Source: 67-14 sp035502775 (GTDB taxonomy: Bacteria; Actinomycetota; Thermoleophilia; Solirubrobacterales; 70-9). Taken from it: DNA of 16,598 nt. Where the stretch lies: NCBI GenBank assembly GCA_035502775.1, contig DATJUB010000006.1, positions 1 through 16,598 of the forward strand, written 5' to 3'. A program made the position numbers and the translations under genes. This document shows positions 7,575 to 14,543 of the stretch, in pieces (position 1 is the first letter of the stretch; every line of letters begins with the position of its first letter). The notes under the pieces are model-generated. The model saw nothing but the letters and a program-made list of their open reading frames with translations, searched no databases and was not told where the DNA came from.

Positions 7575-9045
7575 CTGGGTCGACTCCCTCGAAGCTGGTT
7601 TGCTGAAACTCATTGTCCTGGTCCGGCTGGCGGCGACGCGGTGCGGCCCGGCGCGCTTTGCCGACGCTGGCCGCGATCACGCCGTCCGCGAAGTGGATCT
7701 TCAGATCGCCGGCTTTCCTGGCCGCCTTGCTGGACACGACGGGCTCGGCGGCATCGTCTTCGACCCGGGCATAGCCCCGCTCGAGCGTGCGCTGGGGATC
7801 GTGTGCCCTGAGCGCGACCGCCTGCCGGTCGACGTGAACCCGGTCGTGCTCCAGCTGGCGGGATACGCGGTTGGCCAGCATCGCCGGCGCCGCACCGGTC
7901 CGGGCGAGCCCCGATTCGACGGCCCGGGAGGTCCGGGCGACGCTGGAGTTGAGCTGGCGGGCGGTTCCACCGATCAGGTCGGCCCGGCGCTTGCCCTGCC
8001 CGCGCTCCGACGAGGCCCGGACCTCGCGGGTGCGCTGGTTGAGCGCGCCGCGCTGCACCCGGACCGCGCGTGACGGTCCGTTCGCGCGGGCGGTCAGAGG
8101 CGCGATCCGGCCGGTGACCGCGGAGCGCGCGGCCCGGTCCAGTGTGGCCGCGGTGGCGAGCAGATCGGTCCGGGCGCGGACGCAGTCGAGCCGGACGACG
8201 GCCTCGGCGGCGTGGGTCGGGGTCGAAGCCCGGACCGCGGCGACGTCGTCGATCAGGGTCGTGTCCCGTTCGTGGCCGACCGCCGAGATCACCGGCACCG
8301 CCAAGGCGGCGACGGTGCGGCAGAGGTTCTCGTCGCAGAAGGCCCAGAGGTCGGTGAGGCTGCCGCCTCCCCTGCAGACCACGATCGCTTCGACATCGGC
8401 CATGGTCGCCATGGTGGCCAGGGCCCGGGTGATCGCCGGCGCCGCCTTGCGGTCCTGGACCGGCGCGAATCCCCACACGATCTCTCCCTGCCAGCCGCGG
8501 CGCTCGAGTCCGACCAGAAGGTCCTGACGCGCCGCGCCGCCTTCCGCCGTGATCACACCGATGCGCTTCGGCAGGACCGGTCTCGGGAGCAGCTTCTGCG
8601 GCTGCAGCAGGCCCTCGGCGTCGAACTGCTTGCGCAGGGCGGCCAGGCGGGCGAGCAGATCCCCCTCACCCGCCGGTCGCAGCGATGTGACCCTGAAGCT
8701 GAAGGCGGGCGAGGCGGCCTTGCCTCCCGGGTAGTAGTCGGGCCCGCCGTGGGCGATGATCGCGGCGCCGTCGCGCAGCGTTTCGGGTGGCAGCCCGGTC
8801 TGGTCGAAGACGTTGTTCCAGATCGCGCAGGAGATTCCGCCGCGGTCGTCTCTCAGCTGGAAGTAGGTTTGCACCCTGGTCCGGCGGACGTCGGAGAGCT
8901 CGCCGGTGATCGTGACCCGGTCCATGCCCCGCAGTTCCGCGGTGAGCCTGGCGGCGTATTCGCCGACCGGCGTGGGCAGTGGTCCGGCGCCGCCCGGGCT
9001 GGTGCCGGCGGCGTCTTCCGAACCTGTTTCGGGCGGATGCTCCAT
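7567..9045 (-). CDS. xseA: Exonuclease VII large (catalytic) subunit
   Basis: This is a 492-residue XseA. An N-terminal OB-fold (about 25-125) binds single-stranded DNA: VGEYAARLTAELRGMDRVTI, then GELSDVRR and TYFQLRD. The catalytic domain follows. The residues shown to matter in E. coli (D155, R205, H238, D241) align with matching spacing to D175 (ARQDLL), R225 (CRGGGS), H258 and D261 (GHERDTTL). In the motif DxVADLRAxTPxxAAE the second Asp is Ala270 here (DDVAAVRASTPTHAAE). A long helical section with many Arg residues and the usual RTLERGYARV segment follow, then a basic tail (KARRAAPRRRQ) and a short polar end. I prefer the ATG at 9045, giving MEHPPETGSE, because an inferred -10 box lies exactly 6 nt upstream and no Shine-Dalgarno is seen. 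The frame stays open to 9081, but the extension would cover the promoter. It is co-transcribed with xseB. Confidence 0.92.
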   Translation of the reverse strand: MEHPPETGSEDAAGTSPGGAGPLPTPVGEYAARLTAELRGMDRVTITGELSDVRRTRVQTYFQLRDDRGGISCAIWNNVFDQTGLPPETLRDGAAIIAHGGPDYYPGGKAASPAFSFRVTSLRPAGEGDLLARLAALRKQFDAEGLLQPQKLLPRPVLPKRIGVITAEGGAARQDLLVGLERRGWQGEIVWGFAPVQDRKAAPAITRALATMATMADVEAIVVCRGGGSLTDLWAFCDENLCRTVAALAVPVISAVGHERDTTLIDDVAAVRASTPTHAAEAVVRLDCVRARTDLLATAATLDRAARSAVTGRIAPLTARANGPSRAVRVQRGALNQRTREVRASSERGQGKRRADLIGGTARQLNSSVARTSRAVESGLARTGAAPAMLANRVSRQLEHDRVHVDRQAVALRAHDPQRTLERGYARVEDDAAEPVVSSKAARKAGDLKIHFADGVIAASVGKARRAAPRRRQPDQDNEFQQTSFEGVDPDE

Positions 9046-9051
9046 ATACGC

Positions 9052-9081
9052 ACAATGACATCCGGCGATGACGGATGTCAC
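9052..9081 (-). promoter_or_regulatory. Leaderless xseA promoter
   Basis: On the minus strand, GTGACA (9081-9076, five of six bases matching TTGACA) is followed after 18 bp by CATTGT (9057-9052), which keeps the key A at -11 and T at -7 of TANNNT. Six bases later comes the xseA ATG at 9045, so transcription would begin at the start codon. If the -35 is read one base over, TGACAT gives a 17-bp spacer. The inverted repeat at 9056-9080 covers both boxes. Confidence 0.45.
9056..9080. repeat. Perfect inverted repeat, candidate operator
   Basis: The arms TGACATCCG (9056-9064) and CGGATGTCA (9072-9080) are perfect 9-bp complements around a 7-nt spacer GCGATGA, 25 bp in all. This fits a site for a dimeric helix-turn-helix repressor. 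It spans from the -10 to the -35 of the inferred xseA promoter and lies about 72 bp upstream of the -35 of the sulfate operon. It does not resemble the actinobacterial LexA box (GAAC-N4-GTTC). A bound protein would be expected to block xseA; an effect on cysP is possible but less direct. Confidence 0.5.
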
Positions 9082-9151
9082 TGCGGAAGCGGCAAACCGG
9101 GCCGATACCTTCGAAATCGGATCGGTTTAACGACCTTTCCCACCATTTGAC

Positions 9152-9181
9152 TCGACAAAGGTCTGGAAGCCGTGCTAGGTT
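9152..9181 (+). promoter_or_regulatory. Promoter of the sulfate transport operon
   Basis: TCGACA (9152-9157) and TAGGTT (9176-9181) are 18 bp apart, and TGC immediately before TAGGTT makes an extended -10. Transcription would begin near 9188 and give a leader of about 60 nt ending in a strong AAGGGGGA ribosome site (9234-9241), 8 nt before cysP. The leader holds an 8-bp palindrome ATGTACAT (9221-9228). No riboswitch fold was recognised in it. Confidence 0.5.
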
Positions 9182-9249
9182 TCCGCATCTCGCTTTCCTC
9201 ACTATCCCAATCAACAAAGTATGTACATCGACTAAGGGGGATTTACCGG

Positions 9250-10278
9250 ATGAAATCCAATAGCAAGAAAAACAGACTTAATCGCTTCAAGGTGCAGGGC
9301 CTGCTCGTCTTCGCCCTGGTCGCCTTCGCCGCGATCATCGCCGGCTGTGGCAGCAGCTCCGACAGCGACAGCGGCAGCAAGATCGCGCTGGTCGCCTACT
9401 CCACTCCCCAGACGGCCTACGAAGACGGCATCGAGCCCGGCTTCCAGGGCACCGACGAAGGTGACGGCATCGACTTCAGCAACTCCTTCGGCGCTTCCGG
9501 CGACCAGAGCCGCGCGGTCGAAGCAGGCCAGAAGGCCGACTACGTGAACTTCGCCCTCGAGACCGACGTCACCCGCCTGGTCGACGCCGGCAAGGTCGCC
9601 GACACCTGGCGCGACAACAAGTACAAGGGCATCGTCACCAACTCGGTCGTCTCCCTGGTGGTCCGCCCGGGCAACCCGGAAGGCATCGAGAGCTTCCAGG
9701 ACCTGATCGACAAGGACGTCGAAGTGGTGACGCCGAACCCGTTCACGTCCGGTGGAGCCCGCTGGAACATCATGGCGATCTACGGTGCCGCGATCAACGA
9801 GGGTGCCAGCCCGAAGGAAGCGCTGGACTCGGTCAAGGCCGTGCTCGCCAAGACTCCGGCCCAGCCCGAAAGCGCCCGTGTCGCGCTCCAGGCCTTCGTC
9901 GGCGGTGCCGGTGACGTCCTGATCTCCTACGAGAACGAGGCGATCGCCGCCCAGACCGCCGGCGAGGACGTCGAGTACGTGATCCCGGACGACACCATCC
10001 TGATCGAGCAGCCCGCCGCCGTCACGATCGACGCCGCGCAGTCCGCCCAGGACTTCCTCGACTACAACTGGACCGACGCCGGCCAGCAGATCTGGCAGGA
10101 ACAGGGCTACCGCTCGGTCAACCCCGCCCTTCTCGACAAGGAGAAGTTCCCGGTCCCGTCCGGTCTCTTCACCATCGAGGACTTCGGTGGCTGGGACAAG
10201 GTCGCGACCGACTTCTTCGACGAGGAGAACGGTTCGATCGCCAAGATCAACCAGGAACTCGGAGTTGAGGCCGAGTAG
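9250..10278 (+). CDS. cysP: Sulfate/thiosulfate-binding lipoprotein
   Basis: This 342-residue protein captures sulfate or thiosulfate outside the membrane and delivers it to the CysTW channel. Residues 1-14 are basic, 15-31 hydrophobic, and IAGC ends a lipobox, so C33 would be lipidated and the protein tethered to the membrane. A Ser/Asp-rich linker follows. Family marks include the NPFTSGGARWN segment (the sulfate-binding NPKTSGN-type motif), ISYENEA, and the C-terminal FTIEDFGGWDKV typical of Sbp/CysP. I chose the ATG at 9250 for its strong AAGGGGGA ribosome site and because it yields a clean lipoprotein signal; the frame stays open upstream to 9172. Codon use is strongly C-ending, which fits high expression. 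It touches the GTG start of cysT by 1 nt. Whether it prefers sulfate or thiosulfate, and so whether sbp or subI would be the better name, cannot be read from sequence. Confidence 0.9.
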   Translation: MKSNSKKNRLNRFKVQGLLVFALVAFAAIIAGCGSSSDSDSGSKIALVAYSTPQTAYEDGIEPGFQGTDEGDGIDFSNSFGASGDQSRAVEAGQKADYVNFALETDVTRLVDAGKVADTWRDNKYKGIVTNSVVSLVVRPGNPEGIESFQDLIDKDVEVVTPNPFTSGGARWNIMAIYGAAINEGASPKEALDSVKAVLAKTPAQPESARVALQAFVGGAGDVLISYENEAIAAQTAGEDVEYVIPDDTILIEQPAAVTIDAAQSAQDFLDYNWTDAGQQIWQEQGYRSVNPALLDKEKFPVPSGLFTIEDFGGWDKVATDFFDEENGSIAKINQELGVEAE

Positions 10279-11135
10279 TGAGCGGTGAAGCTCAGACAGT
10301 GAACCCCGTGGCACCGCCCACGGGGAAACCGACCCGGGCAGGCATCCGCCTGCCCGGCGTCGGTGAATCCCTGAACAAAGGGCTGGTGGTCACCTACCTC
10401 GGGCTGATCGTGCTGCTGCCTCTGGCGGCGATCGCGACCAAGGCCTTCGAGGACGGCTTCGGCGGCTTCTGGGACGCGGTGAGCTCCCCCCAGGCCTTCG
10501 CCGCGCTGAAGCTGACCGTGATCGCCTCGCTGATCGTGGTCGTGATCAACGCGATCATGGGCACCCTGATCGCCTGGGTTCTCGTCCGGGACGAGTTCCG
10601 CGGCAAGGGATTCGTCAACTCGGTGATCGACCTGCCCTTCGCCCTGCCGACGATCGTCGCCAGCCTCACGCTGCTGGTGGTCTACGGCAAGGACAGCCCG
10701 GTCGGTATCAACATCGCCTTCACCCAGACCGCGGTGGTCGTGGCCCTGCTCTTCGTGACGCTCCCCTTCGTCGTCAGAGCGGTCCAGCCACTGTTGCTCT
10801 CGCTCGACCGCGACATGGAATCCGCGGCGGAATCCCTCGGTGCCGGCAAGGTGCGGATCTTCTGGCGGATCATCTTCCCGAATCTCGCGCCCGGCATCGC
10901 CACCGGAGTGGCGCTGGCCTTCGCCCGCGCGCTCGGTGAGTTCGGATCCCTGGTCCTGATCTCCGGCAACGTGCCGTTCAAGACCGAGGTCTCCTCCGTC
11001 TTCATCCGCGGCCAGATCGAGTCCGACAACCTGGTCGGCGCCTCGGCCGTCTCGGTCGTGCTGCTCGCGACCTCGCTGCTGCTGCTCGCATGTGTGACTC
11101 TCGCCCAGCGCTGGGGGCTCCGCCATGACCGGTAG
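10278..11135 (+). CDS. cysT: Sulfate ABC transporter permease CysT
   Basis: This 285-residue inner-membrane permease forms the sulfate channel together with CysW. After a polar N-terminus of about 30 residues there are about six hydrophobic segments, beginning VVTYLGLIVLLPLAAIAT. The ABC-permease EAA loop, which docks onto the ATPase, is clear: SAAESLGAGKVRIFWRIIFP. The segment RALGEFGSLVLISGNVPFKT is characteristic of CysT/CysU. The start is GTG at 10278, sharing its G with the TAG of cysP (TAGTG), with a GAGG-type ribosome site inside the cysP 3' end. The gene overlaps cysW by 11 nt. Together these point to tight translational coupling. Confidence 0.92.
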   Translation: MSGEAQTVNPVAPPTGKPTRAGIRLPGVGESLNKGLVVTYLGLIVLLPLAAIATKAFEDGFGGFWDAVSSPQAFAALKLTVIASLIVVVINAIMGTLIAWVLVRDEFRGKGFVNSVIDLPFALPTIVASLTLLVVYGKDSPVGINIAFTQTAVVVALLFVTLPFVVRAVQPLLLSLDRDMESAAESLGAGKVRIFWRIIFPNLAPGIATGVALAFARALGEFGSLVLISGNVPFKTEVSSVFIRGQIESDNLVGASAVSVVLLATSLLLLACVTLAQRWGLRHDR

Positions 11136-11928
11136 CGGCCGCCTCAGCCGGTGGTCCCTGCGCTACGTCGCGCTGGGCTACCTGGCGATGCTCCTGATCC
11201 TGCCGATCGGCGTGATCCTGGTCCGCACCTTCGACGAGGGTGTCGGGGCCGTGGTCGACGCGATCACCACCCCGGACGCGCTCCACGCGCTGCGCCTGAC
11301 CCTGCTCACGGTGATCATCGCGGTGCCGCTGAACACGATCTTCGGCGTCGCCTGCGCGCTGATCATGGTGCGCGGCAAGATGCGGGGCAAATCGATCATC
11401 AATGCCCTGATCGACGTGCCGTTCGCGGTCTCCCCCGTGGTCGTCGGCCTGGCCCTGATCCTGGTCTACGGCGAAGGCGGCTGGTTCGGCGCCGATCTCG
11501 CGGCGATCGGGATCCAGGTGATCTTCTCCACCCCCGGCATAGTCATGGCCGTGATCTTCGTCTCGCTGCCATTCGTGGCGAGGGAGACGATCCCGGTCCT
11601 GCAGGAGGTCGGTGACGACCAGGAGAAGGCGGCCGAGACCCTCGGCGCGTCCTCCTGGCAGATCTTCTGGAAGATCACCCTTCCCTCGATCCGCTGGGGC
11701 GTTTCCTACGGCGTGGTACTGACCACGGCGAGGGCGCTCGGCGAGTTCGGCGCGGTGACGATCGTGTCCGGCCGGATCTCCGGCGAGACCGAGACGCTGC
11801 CCCTCTTCGTACAAAAACAATTTGAAACTTTCAACTCGGTCGGGGCATACTCTGCTTCATTGGTCCTGGCGCTACTCGCGCTCGCCACGCTTCTGGCCCT
11901 GAATCTCATGCGACGCAAGGAGAACTGA
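11125..11928 (+). CDS. cysW: Sulfate ABC transporter permease CysW
   Basis: This 267-residue permease pairs with CysT. It has about six membrane segments, the first being YVALGYLAMLLILPIGVILV. The EAA loop reads KAAETLGASSWQIFWKITLP, and RALGEFGAVTIVSGRISGET with TLPLFVQKQFE are CysW hallmarks. The ATG at 11125 lies inside the end of cysT. Near the 3' end (about 11811-11860) the codons turn markedly A/T-rich (CAA AAA CAA TTT GAA ACT), unlike the rest of the gene, and a promoter-like sequence sits there. The stop lies 2 nt before cysA. Confidence 0.92.
   Translation: MTGSGRLSRWSLRYVALGYLAMLLILPIGVILVRTFDEGVGAVVDAITTPDALHALRLTLLTVIIAVPLNTIFGVACALIMVRGKMRGKSIINALIDVPFAVSPVVVGLALILVYGEGGWFGADLAAIGIQVIFSTPGIVMAVIFVSLPFVARETIPVLQEVGDDQEKAAETLGASSWQIFWKITLPSIRWGVSYGVVLTTARALGEFGAVTIVSGRISGETETLPLFVQKQFETFNSVGAYSASLVLALLALATLLALNLMRRKEN
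11822..11851 (+). promoter_or_regulatory. Possible internal promoter for cysA
   Basis: TTGAAA (11822-11827) and CATACT (11846-11851) are separated by 18 bp and sit in an A/T-rich island inside cysW. Transcription would begin near 11858, about 70 nt before cysA. This could give extra CysA, which some other transporters might share. The evidence is a motif match plus local codon change only. Confidence 0.3.
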
Positions 11929-11930
11929 GA

Positions 11931-13004
11931 ATGGCGACAGAAACACAGATCGGCACCGGCATCGAAGTAGTCGGGGTCTCCAAGAACTACGGTGACTTCC
12001 TTGCGCTCCAGGATGTGAACCTGGAGGTTCCGAACGGCTCGATGACCGCGCTGCTCGGGCCCAGCGGCAGCGGCAAGTCCACCCTTCTGAGGACGATCGC
12101 GGGCCTCGAGGAGCCGACCGCAGGACGAGTCCTGATCGGCGGCGAAGACCAGACCCGCAAGCCGGTGCGGGCCCGCAACGTCGGGTTCGTGTTCCAGCAC
12201 TACGCGGCCTTCAAGCACATGACGGTGTACGAAAACATCGCCTTCGGCCCCAAGGTCCGCAAGTGGCCGAAGGCCCGGGTCAGCGAGCGGGTCTACGAGC
12301 TGCTCGACCTGGTTCAGCTCTCGGGACTCGCCAAGCGCTATCCGTCCCAGCTCTCCGGCGGTCAGCGCCAGCGCATGGCCCTGGCCCGCGCCCTCGCGGT
12401 GGAACCTTCGGTGCTGCTGCTCGACGAGCCTTTCGGGGCGCTCGACGCCAAGGTCCGCAAGGACCTCAGGACCTGGCTCAGGCGACTCCACGACGAGGTC
12501 CATGTGACCACGATCTTCGTCACCCACGATCAGGAGGAGGCGATGGACATCGCCGAGCAGATCGTGGTGATGAACAACGGCAAGATCGAACAGACCGGTA
12601 CCGCTACCGATCTCTACGAGGCCCCCTCGAACGAGTTCGTGATGGGCTTCGTCGGTGAGGTCAACCGGCTCGCCGGCAAGCTGGTGCGCCCCCACGACGT
12701 CGAGATCCTGCCGGTCGCCGCGGCGGACACGGTCGAAGCGAAGATCGACCGTATCGTCAAGCTCGGTTTCGCCGGGCGGGTCGAGATGCTCACCGTGAAC
12801 GAGCACAGCGAGGTCTGGGCCCAGCTCACGACCACGGAACTGGAGGCGCTCAACCTGGAGTCAGGCCAGCTGGTCTACATCCGTCCGAAGGGCGACGCCG
12901 TGGTCAAGGAGGACACCGGGGCCCTCGACGAGATCACGACTGAAGAGGACCAGGATCCTGCCAGTGACAAGCCCACTGCCGTAACGCCTGGATTGCCGGT
13001 TTGA
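11931..13004 (+). CDS. cysA: Sulfate transporter ATP-binding protein CysA
   Basis: This 357-residue cytosolic ATPase drives the CysTW importer. The nucleotide-binding domain is complete: Walker A GPSGSGKST (43-51), Q-loop Q89 in FVFQHYAAF, signature LSGGQ (141-145), Walker B VLLLDEP (161-167), D-loop GALDAK and switch H199 in FVTHDQEEAMD. A regulatory TOBE-like domain follows, with LVRPHDVEIL typical of CysA. The last 25 or so residues (from DEITTEE) are acidic, Pro/Thr-rich and beyond the recognised domain. These are the ones overprinted by the convergent HxlR gene. The start is an ATG 2 nt after the cysW stop, with a strong AAGGAGAA ribosome site at 11917-11924. Confidence 0.93.
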   Translation: MATETQIGTGIEVVGVSKNYGDFLALQDVNLEVPNGSMTALLGPSGSGKSTLLRTIAGLEEPTAGRVLIGGEDQTRKPVRARNVGFVFQHYAAFKHMTVYENIAFGPKVRKWPKARVSERVYELLDLVQLSGLAKRYPSQLSGGQRQRMALARALAVEPSVLLLDEPFGALDAKVRKDLRTWLRRLHDEVHVTTIFVTHDQEEAMDIAEQIVVMNNGKIEQTGTATDLYEAPSNEFVMGFVGEVNRLAGKLVRPHDVEILPVAAADTVEAKIDRIVKLGFAGRVEMLTVNEHSEVWAQLTTTELEALNLESGQLVYIRPKGDAVVKEDTGALDEITTEEDQDPASDKPTAVTPGLPV

Positions 13005-13314
13005 GCGAGCTGCCCTTCTCGGTCAGCTCGTAGGTCACCTTCACCGGCAGTCCATCCTCAACCTTGCGGGCCATCAGCCCGGCCGCCTCGAGCTCTCGCA
13101 GCCTCTGCGAGAGCAGGCGGTCCGACAGCCCGGGGATCGCGCGTTTCAGCTCCCCGTAGCGGAGCGGGCCGTCCGAAAGGGCCCAGATGATCGCCCCGCT
13201 CCAGCGCTTGCCGATCAGCTCGATCGCCGCGTGGAAATGCGGGCAAACCTCCGTCAGGGCCGGTTGGGTCGCTCGGCCGTCGGCCGGTTCCAGGTTGATA
13301 GTGGTCCCACTCAC
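12934..13314 (-). CDS. HxlR-family winged-helix transcription regulator
   Basis: This 126-residue DNA-binding protein belongs to the HxlR group, which usually acts as a dimer and often responds to oxidative, electrophile or metabolite signals. The pattern is clear: C24 in EVCPHFHAAIELIGKRW, WALSDGPLRYGELKRAIPGL, SDRLLSQRLRELEAAGLMAR (recognition helix and wing entry), VTYELTEKGSSLKPAIQAL and the final RQWACHW helix. C24 is the conserved N-terminal cysteine that is redox-sensitive in some relatives. The start is GTG at 13314. The last 71 bp overlap the 3' end of cysA on the opposite strand, yet the conserved C-terminal helix runs through the overlap, so the overlap is real. It lies 51 bp downstream of the MarP-like gene in the same direction and may be partly co-transcribed. 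The target is unknown; its neighbours, cysA or the protease gene, are only guesses. Confidence 0.88.
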   Translation of the reverse strand: MSGTTINLEPADGRATQPALTEVCPHFHAAIELIGKRWSGAIIWALSDGPLRYGELKRAIPGLSDRLLSQRLRELEAAGLMARKVEDGLPVKVTYELTEKGSSLKPAIQALRQWACHWQDPGPLQS

Positions 13315-13323
13315 CGTCTGACC

Positions 13324-13329
13324 AGCTTA
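13324..13329 (-). promoter_or_regulatory. Possible -10 box for the HxlR gene
   Basis: On the minus strand TAAGCT fits TANNNT and ends 9 nt before the GTG at 13314. Transcription would then start within 0-3 nt of the start codon. No convincing Shine-Dalgarno precedes the GTG and no clear -35 was found, so this is a weak call for a leaderless or near-leaderless start. Confidence 0.3.
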
Positions 13330-13365
13330 CAAAACCGGGCGGTCCGGTCCCCGGAAATCGGCTCG

Positions 13366-14508
13366 TCAACGGGCACAGGGGCCCGTGTCGACCTCACCCG
13401 AAGCGCCGTCCACGATGCGCTTCACGACCTTGTTCGGCACCGCGAGACCTCCCTGCGGACCCTCGGTGGTGGCGGCGAAGATCGTGCCCAGGACCCGGCC
13501 GGCCTGGTCGACCAGGGGTCCGCCGGAGTTGCCGTGCTGGACCAGGCCGCGCAGGGTCAGCATCGGCCGCTCCACCGGCCCGCTCCCGTAGGCGTCCTCA
13601 CCGAGGACCTGCTGGGTCTCGCCCGCTCGTGCCGGCGAGATGCTGAGCGGACCGTCGTTCGGGTAGCCGATCACCGCGGCCGAGGTCTCCGGAGTGGCGC
13701 TGGCCATCATCGGCAGCGCCTGCTTGTCGATCCCGGCCTGGAGGACCGCGATGTCGTTCTTCGGGTTGTAGGCGACCGGCGTCGCGTCCACCACCTGTCC
13801 GTCGAAGGTCTCGACCCTCGTGTCGTCCTGACCGGCGACGACATGGGCGTTGGTCACGATCGTGCCGGGAGCGACCACCCAGCCCGAGCCCATCACCCCC
13901 ACTCCGCAGGCGGTCCCGGCGACCTTGACCACCGAGGCGCTCGCCGAACGGACCGCGGTGGAGCTGCCGGCACCGGCATCGGGAACCTCGATCGCCCCGG
14001 GTGAGCGGGCGATCTTCGGGACCGGGTCGATCCGGTGGAGAGCCTGGATCAACGGACCCGAGGGCGGCATCAGCCGGTTGATCCCACCGAGCAGGATCGA
14101 CTTCTGAGCGTCCTTCCGGAGACTCTCGGCGCCCGGCGTGTAAAGCACGACCGCGCCCAGAACCCAGACCACGCCCAGCGCCACCGCGGCGATCAGCAGC
14201 GCGCCGCCGATCCCGTCGATCACCTGCCAGAACGGGCCCCGGATCGCGGCCGAGCGGATCTTCTCTCCGACCGTGACCGCCAGGGCGAGGGTGATCGAGC
14301 CGATCAGGATCGCCCCGAGCAGGGCGATCATCGGCGCGTAGGCAGAGTTCGATCCGCCCTCGAGGATCACCGGCGCGAGCCGGGAGCCGAGCACGGCGCC
14401 AATGGCCAGTCCGCCGAGACCGAGGGCACCGACGATCAGCCCCTGTCGGAAACCCCACAGGGCCAGGAAAAACGTGAAGAAAACTATGCCCCAATCGATT
14501 GCGGTCAC
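13366..14508 (-). CDS. marP: MarP-like membrane serine protease (CvpA-trypsin fusion)
   Basis: This 380-residue protein joins an N-terminal CvpA-like domain with about four membrane helices (roughly 5-25, 28-46, 60-80, 100-123) to an extracytoplasmic trypsin-fold protease. The triad is present: H222 (TNAHVVAG), D252 (NDIAVL) and S328 (HGNSGGPL). C201 and C378, three residues from the end, match in position the disulfide known in Mycobacterium tuberculosis MarP (Rv3671c, 397 residues). MarP maintains internal pH in acid and processes the peptidoglycan hydrolase RipA. The start is GTG at 14508, exactly 6 nt after a TAGATT box, with no Shine-Dalgarno. It diverges from a penicillin-binding protein 44 bp away, which fits a role at the cell wall. 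The domain order and length make this assignment strong; true one-to-one orthology with MarP is inferred. Confidence 0.88.
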   Translation of the reverse strand: MTAIDWGIVFFTFFLALWGFRQGLIVGALGLGGLAIGAVLGSRLAPVILEGGSNSAYAPMIALLGAILIGSITLALAVTVGEKIRSAAIRGPFWQVIDGIGGALLIAAVALGVVWVLGAVVLYTPGAESLRKDAQKSILLGGINRLMPPSGPLIQALHRIDPVPKIARSPGAIEVPDAGAGSSTAVRSASASVVKVAGTACGVGVMGSGWVVAPGTIVTNAHVVAGQDDTRVETFDGQVVDATPVAYNPKNDIAVLQAGIDKQALPMMASATPETSAAVIGYPNDGPLSISPARAGETQQVLGEDAYGSGPVERPMLTLRGLVQHGNSGGPLVDQAGRVLGTIFAATTEGPQGGLAVPNKVVKRIVDGASGEVDTGPCAR

Positions 14509-14514
14509 CTGGCC

Positions 14515-14520
14515 AATCTA
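14515..14520 (-). promoter_or_regulatory. -10 box for leaderless MarP-like gene
   Basis: The minus strand reads TAGATT, then six bases (GGCCAG), then the GTG start at 14508, so +1 falls on the start codon. No clear -35 is seen at 17-18 bp; the corresponding bases would lie over the -10 region of the divergent gene. The spacing is the same as for addB and xseA. Confidence 0.5.
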
Positions 14521-14537
14521 ACCACCGCCAACCCCGG

Positions 14538-14543
14538 TAGTTT
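14538..14543 (+). promoter_or_regulatory. -10 box for the penicillin-binding protein gene
   Basis: TAGTTT fits TANNNT and ends 9 nt before the ATG at 14553, giving a leader of 0-3 nt. No Shine-Dalgarno precedes the ATG. A promoter of 35 bp would overlap the divergent promoter of the protease gene, so RNA polymerase probably cannot occupy both at once. Confidence 0.35.

Noticed and set aside
9056..9080. SOS (LexA) box upstream of xseA
   Set aside because: The arms TGACATCCG/CGGATGTCA do not contain the GAAC-N4-GTTC core of actinobacterial LexA sites.
8212..9150. Plus-strand open frame of 312 codons opposite xseA
   Set aside because: It covers the XseA catalytic motifs on the other strand and shows a low-complexity Arg/Gly/Asp composition.
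9188..9249. Sulfur-related riboswitch in the cysP leader
   Set aside because: At about 60 nt it is too short for a SAM-I type fold, and no paired helices of the expected kind are visible.
10107..12806. Long minus-strand frames opposite cysT, cysW and cysA
   Set aside because: Their products are repetitive and rich in His, Asp, Gln and Gly, and they mirror the hydrophobic codons of the permeases. They are antisense shadows.
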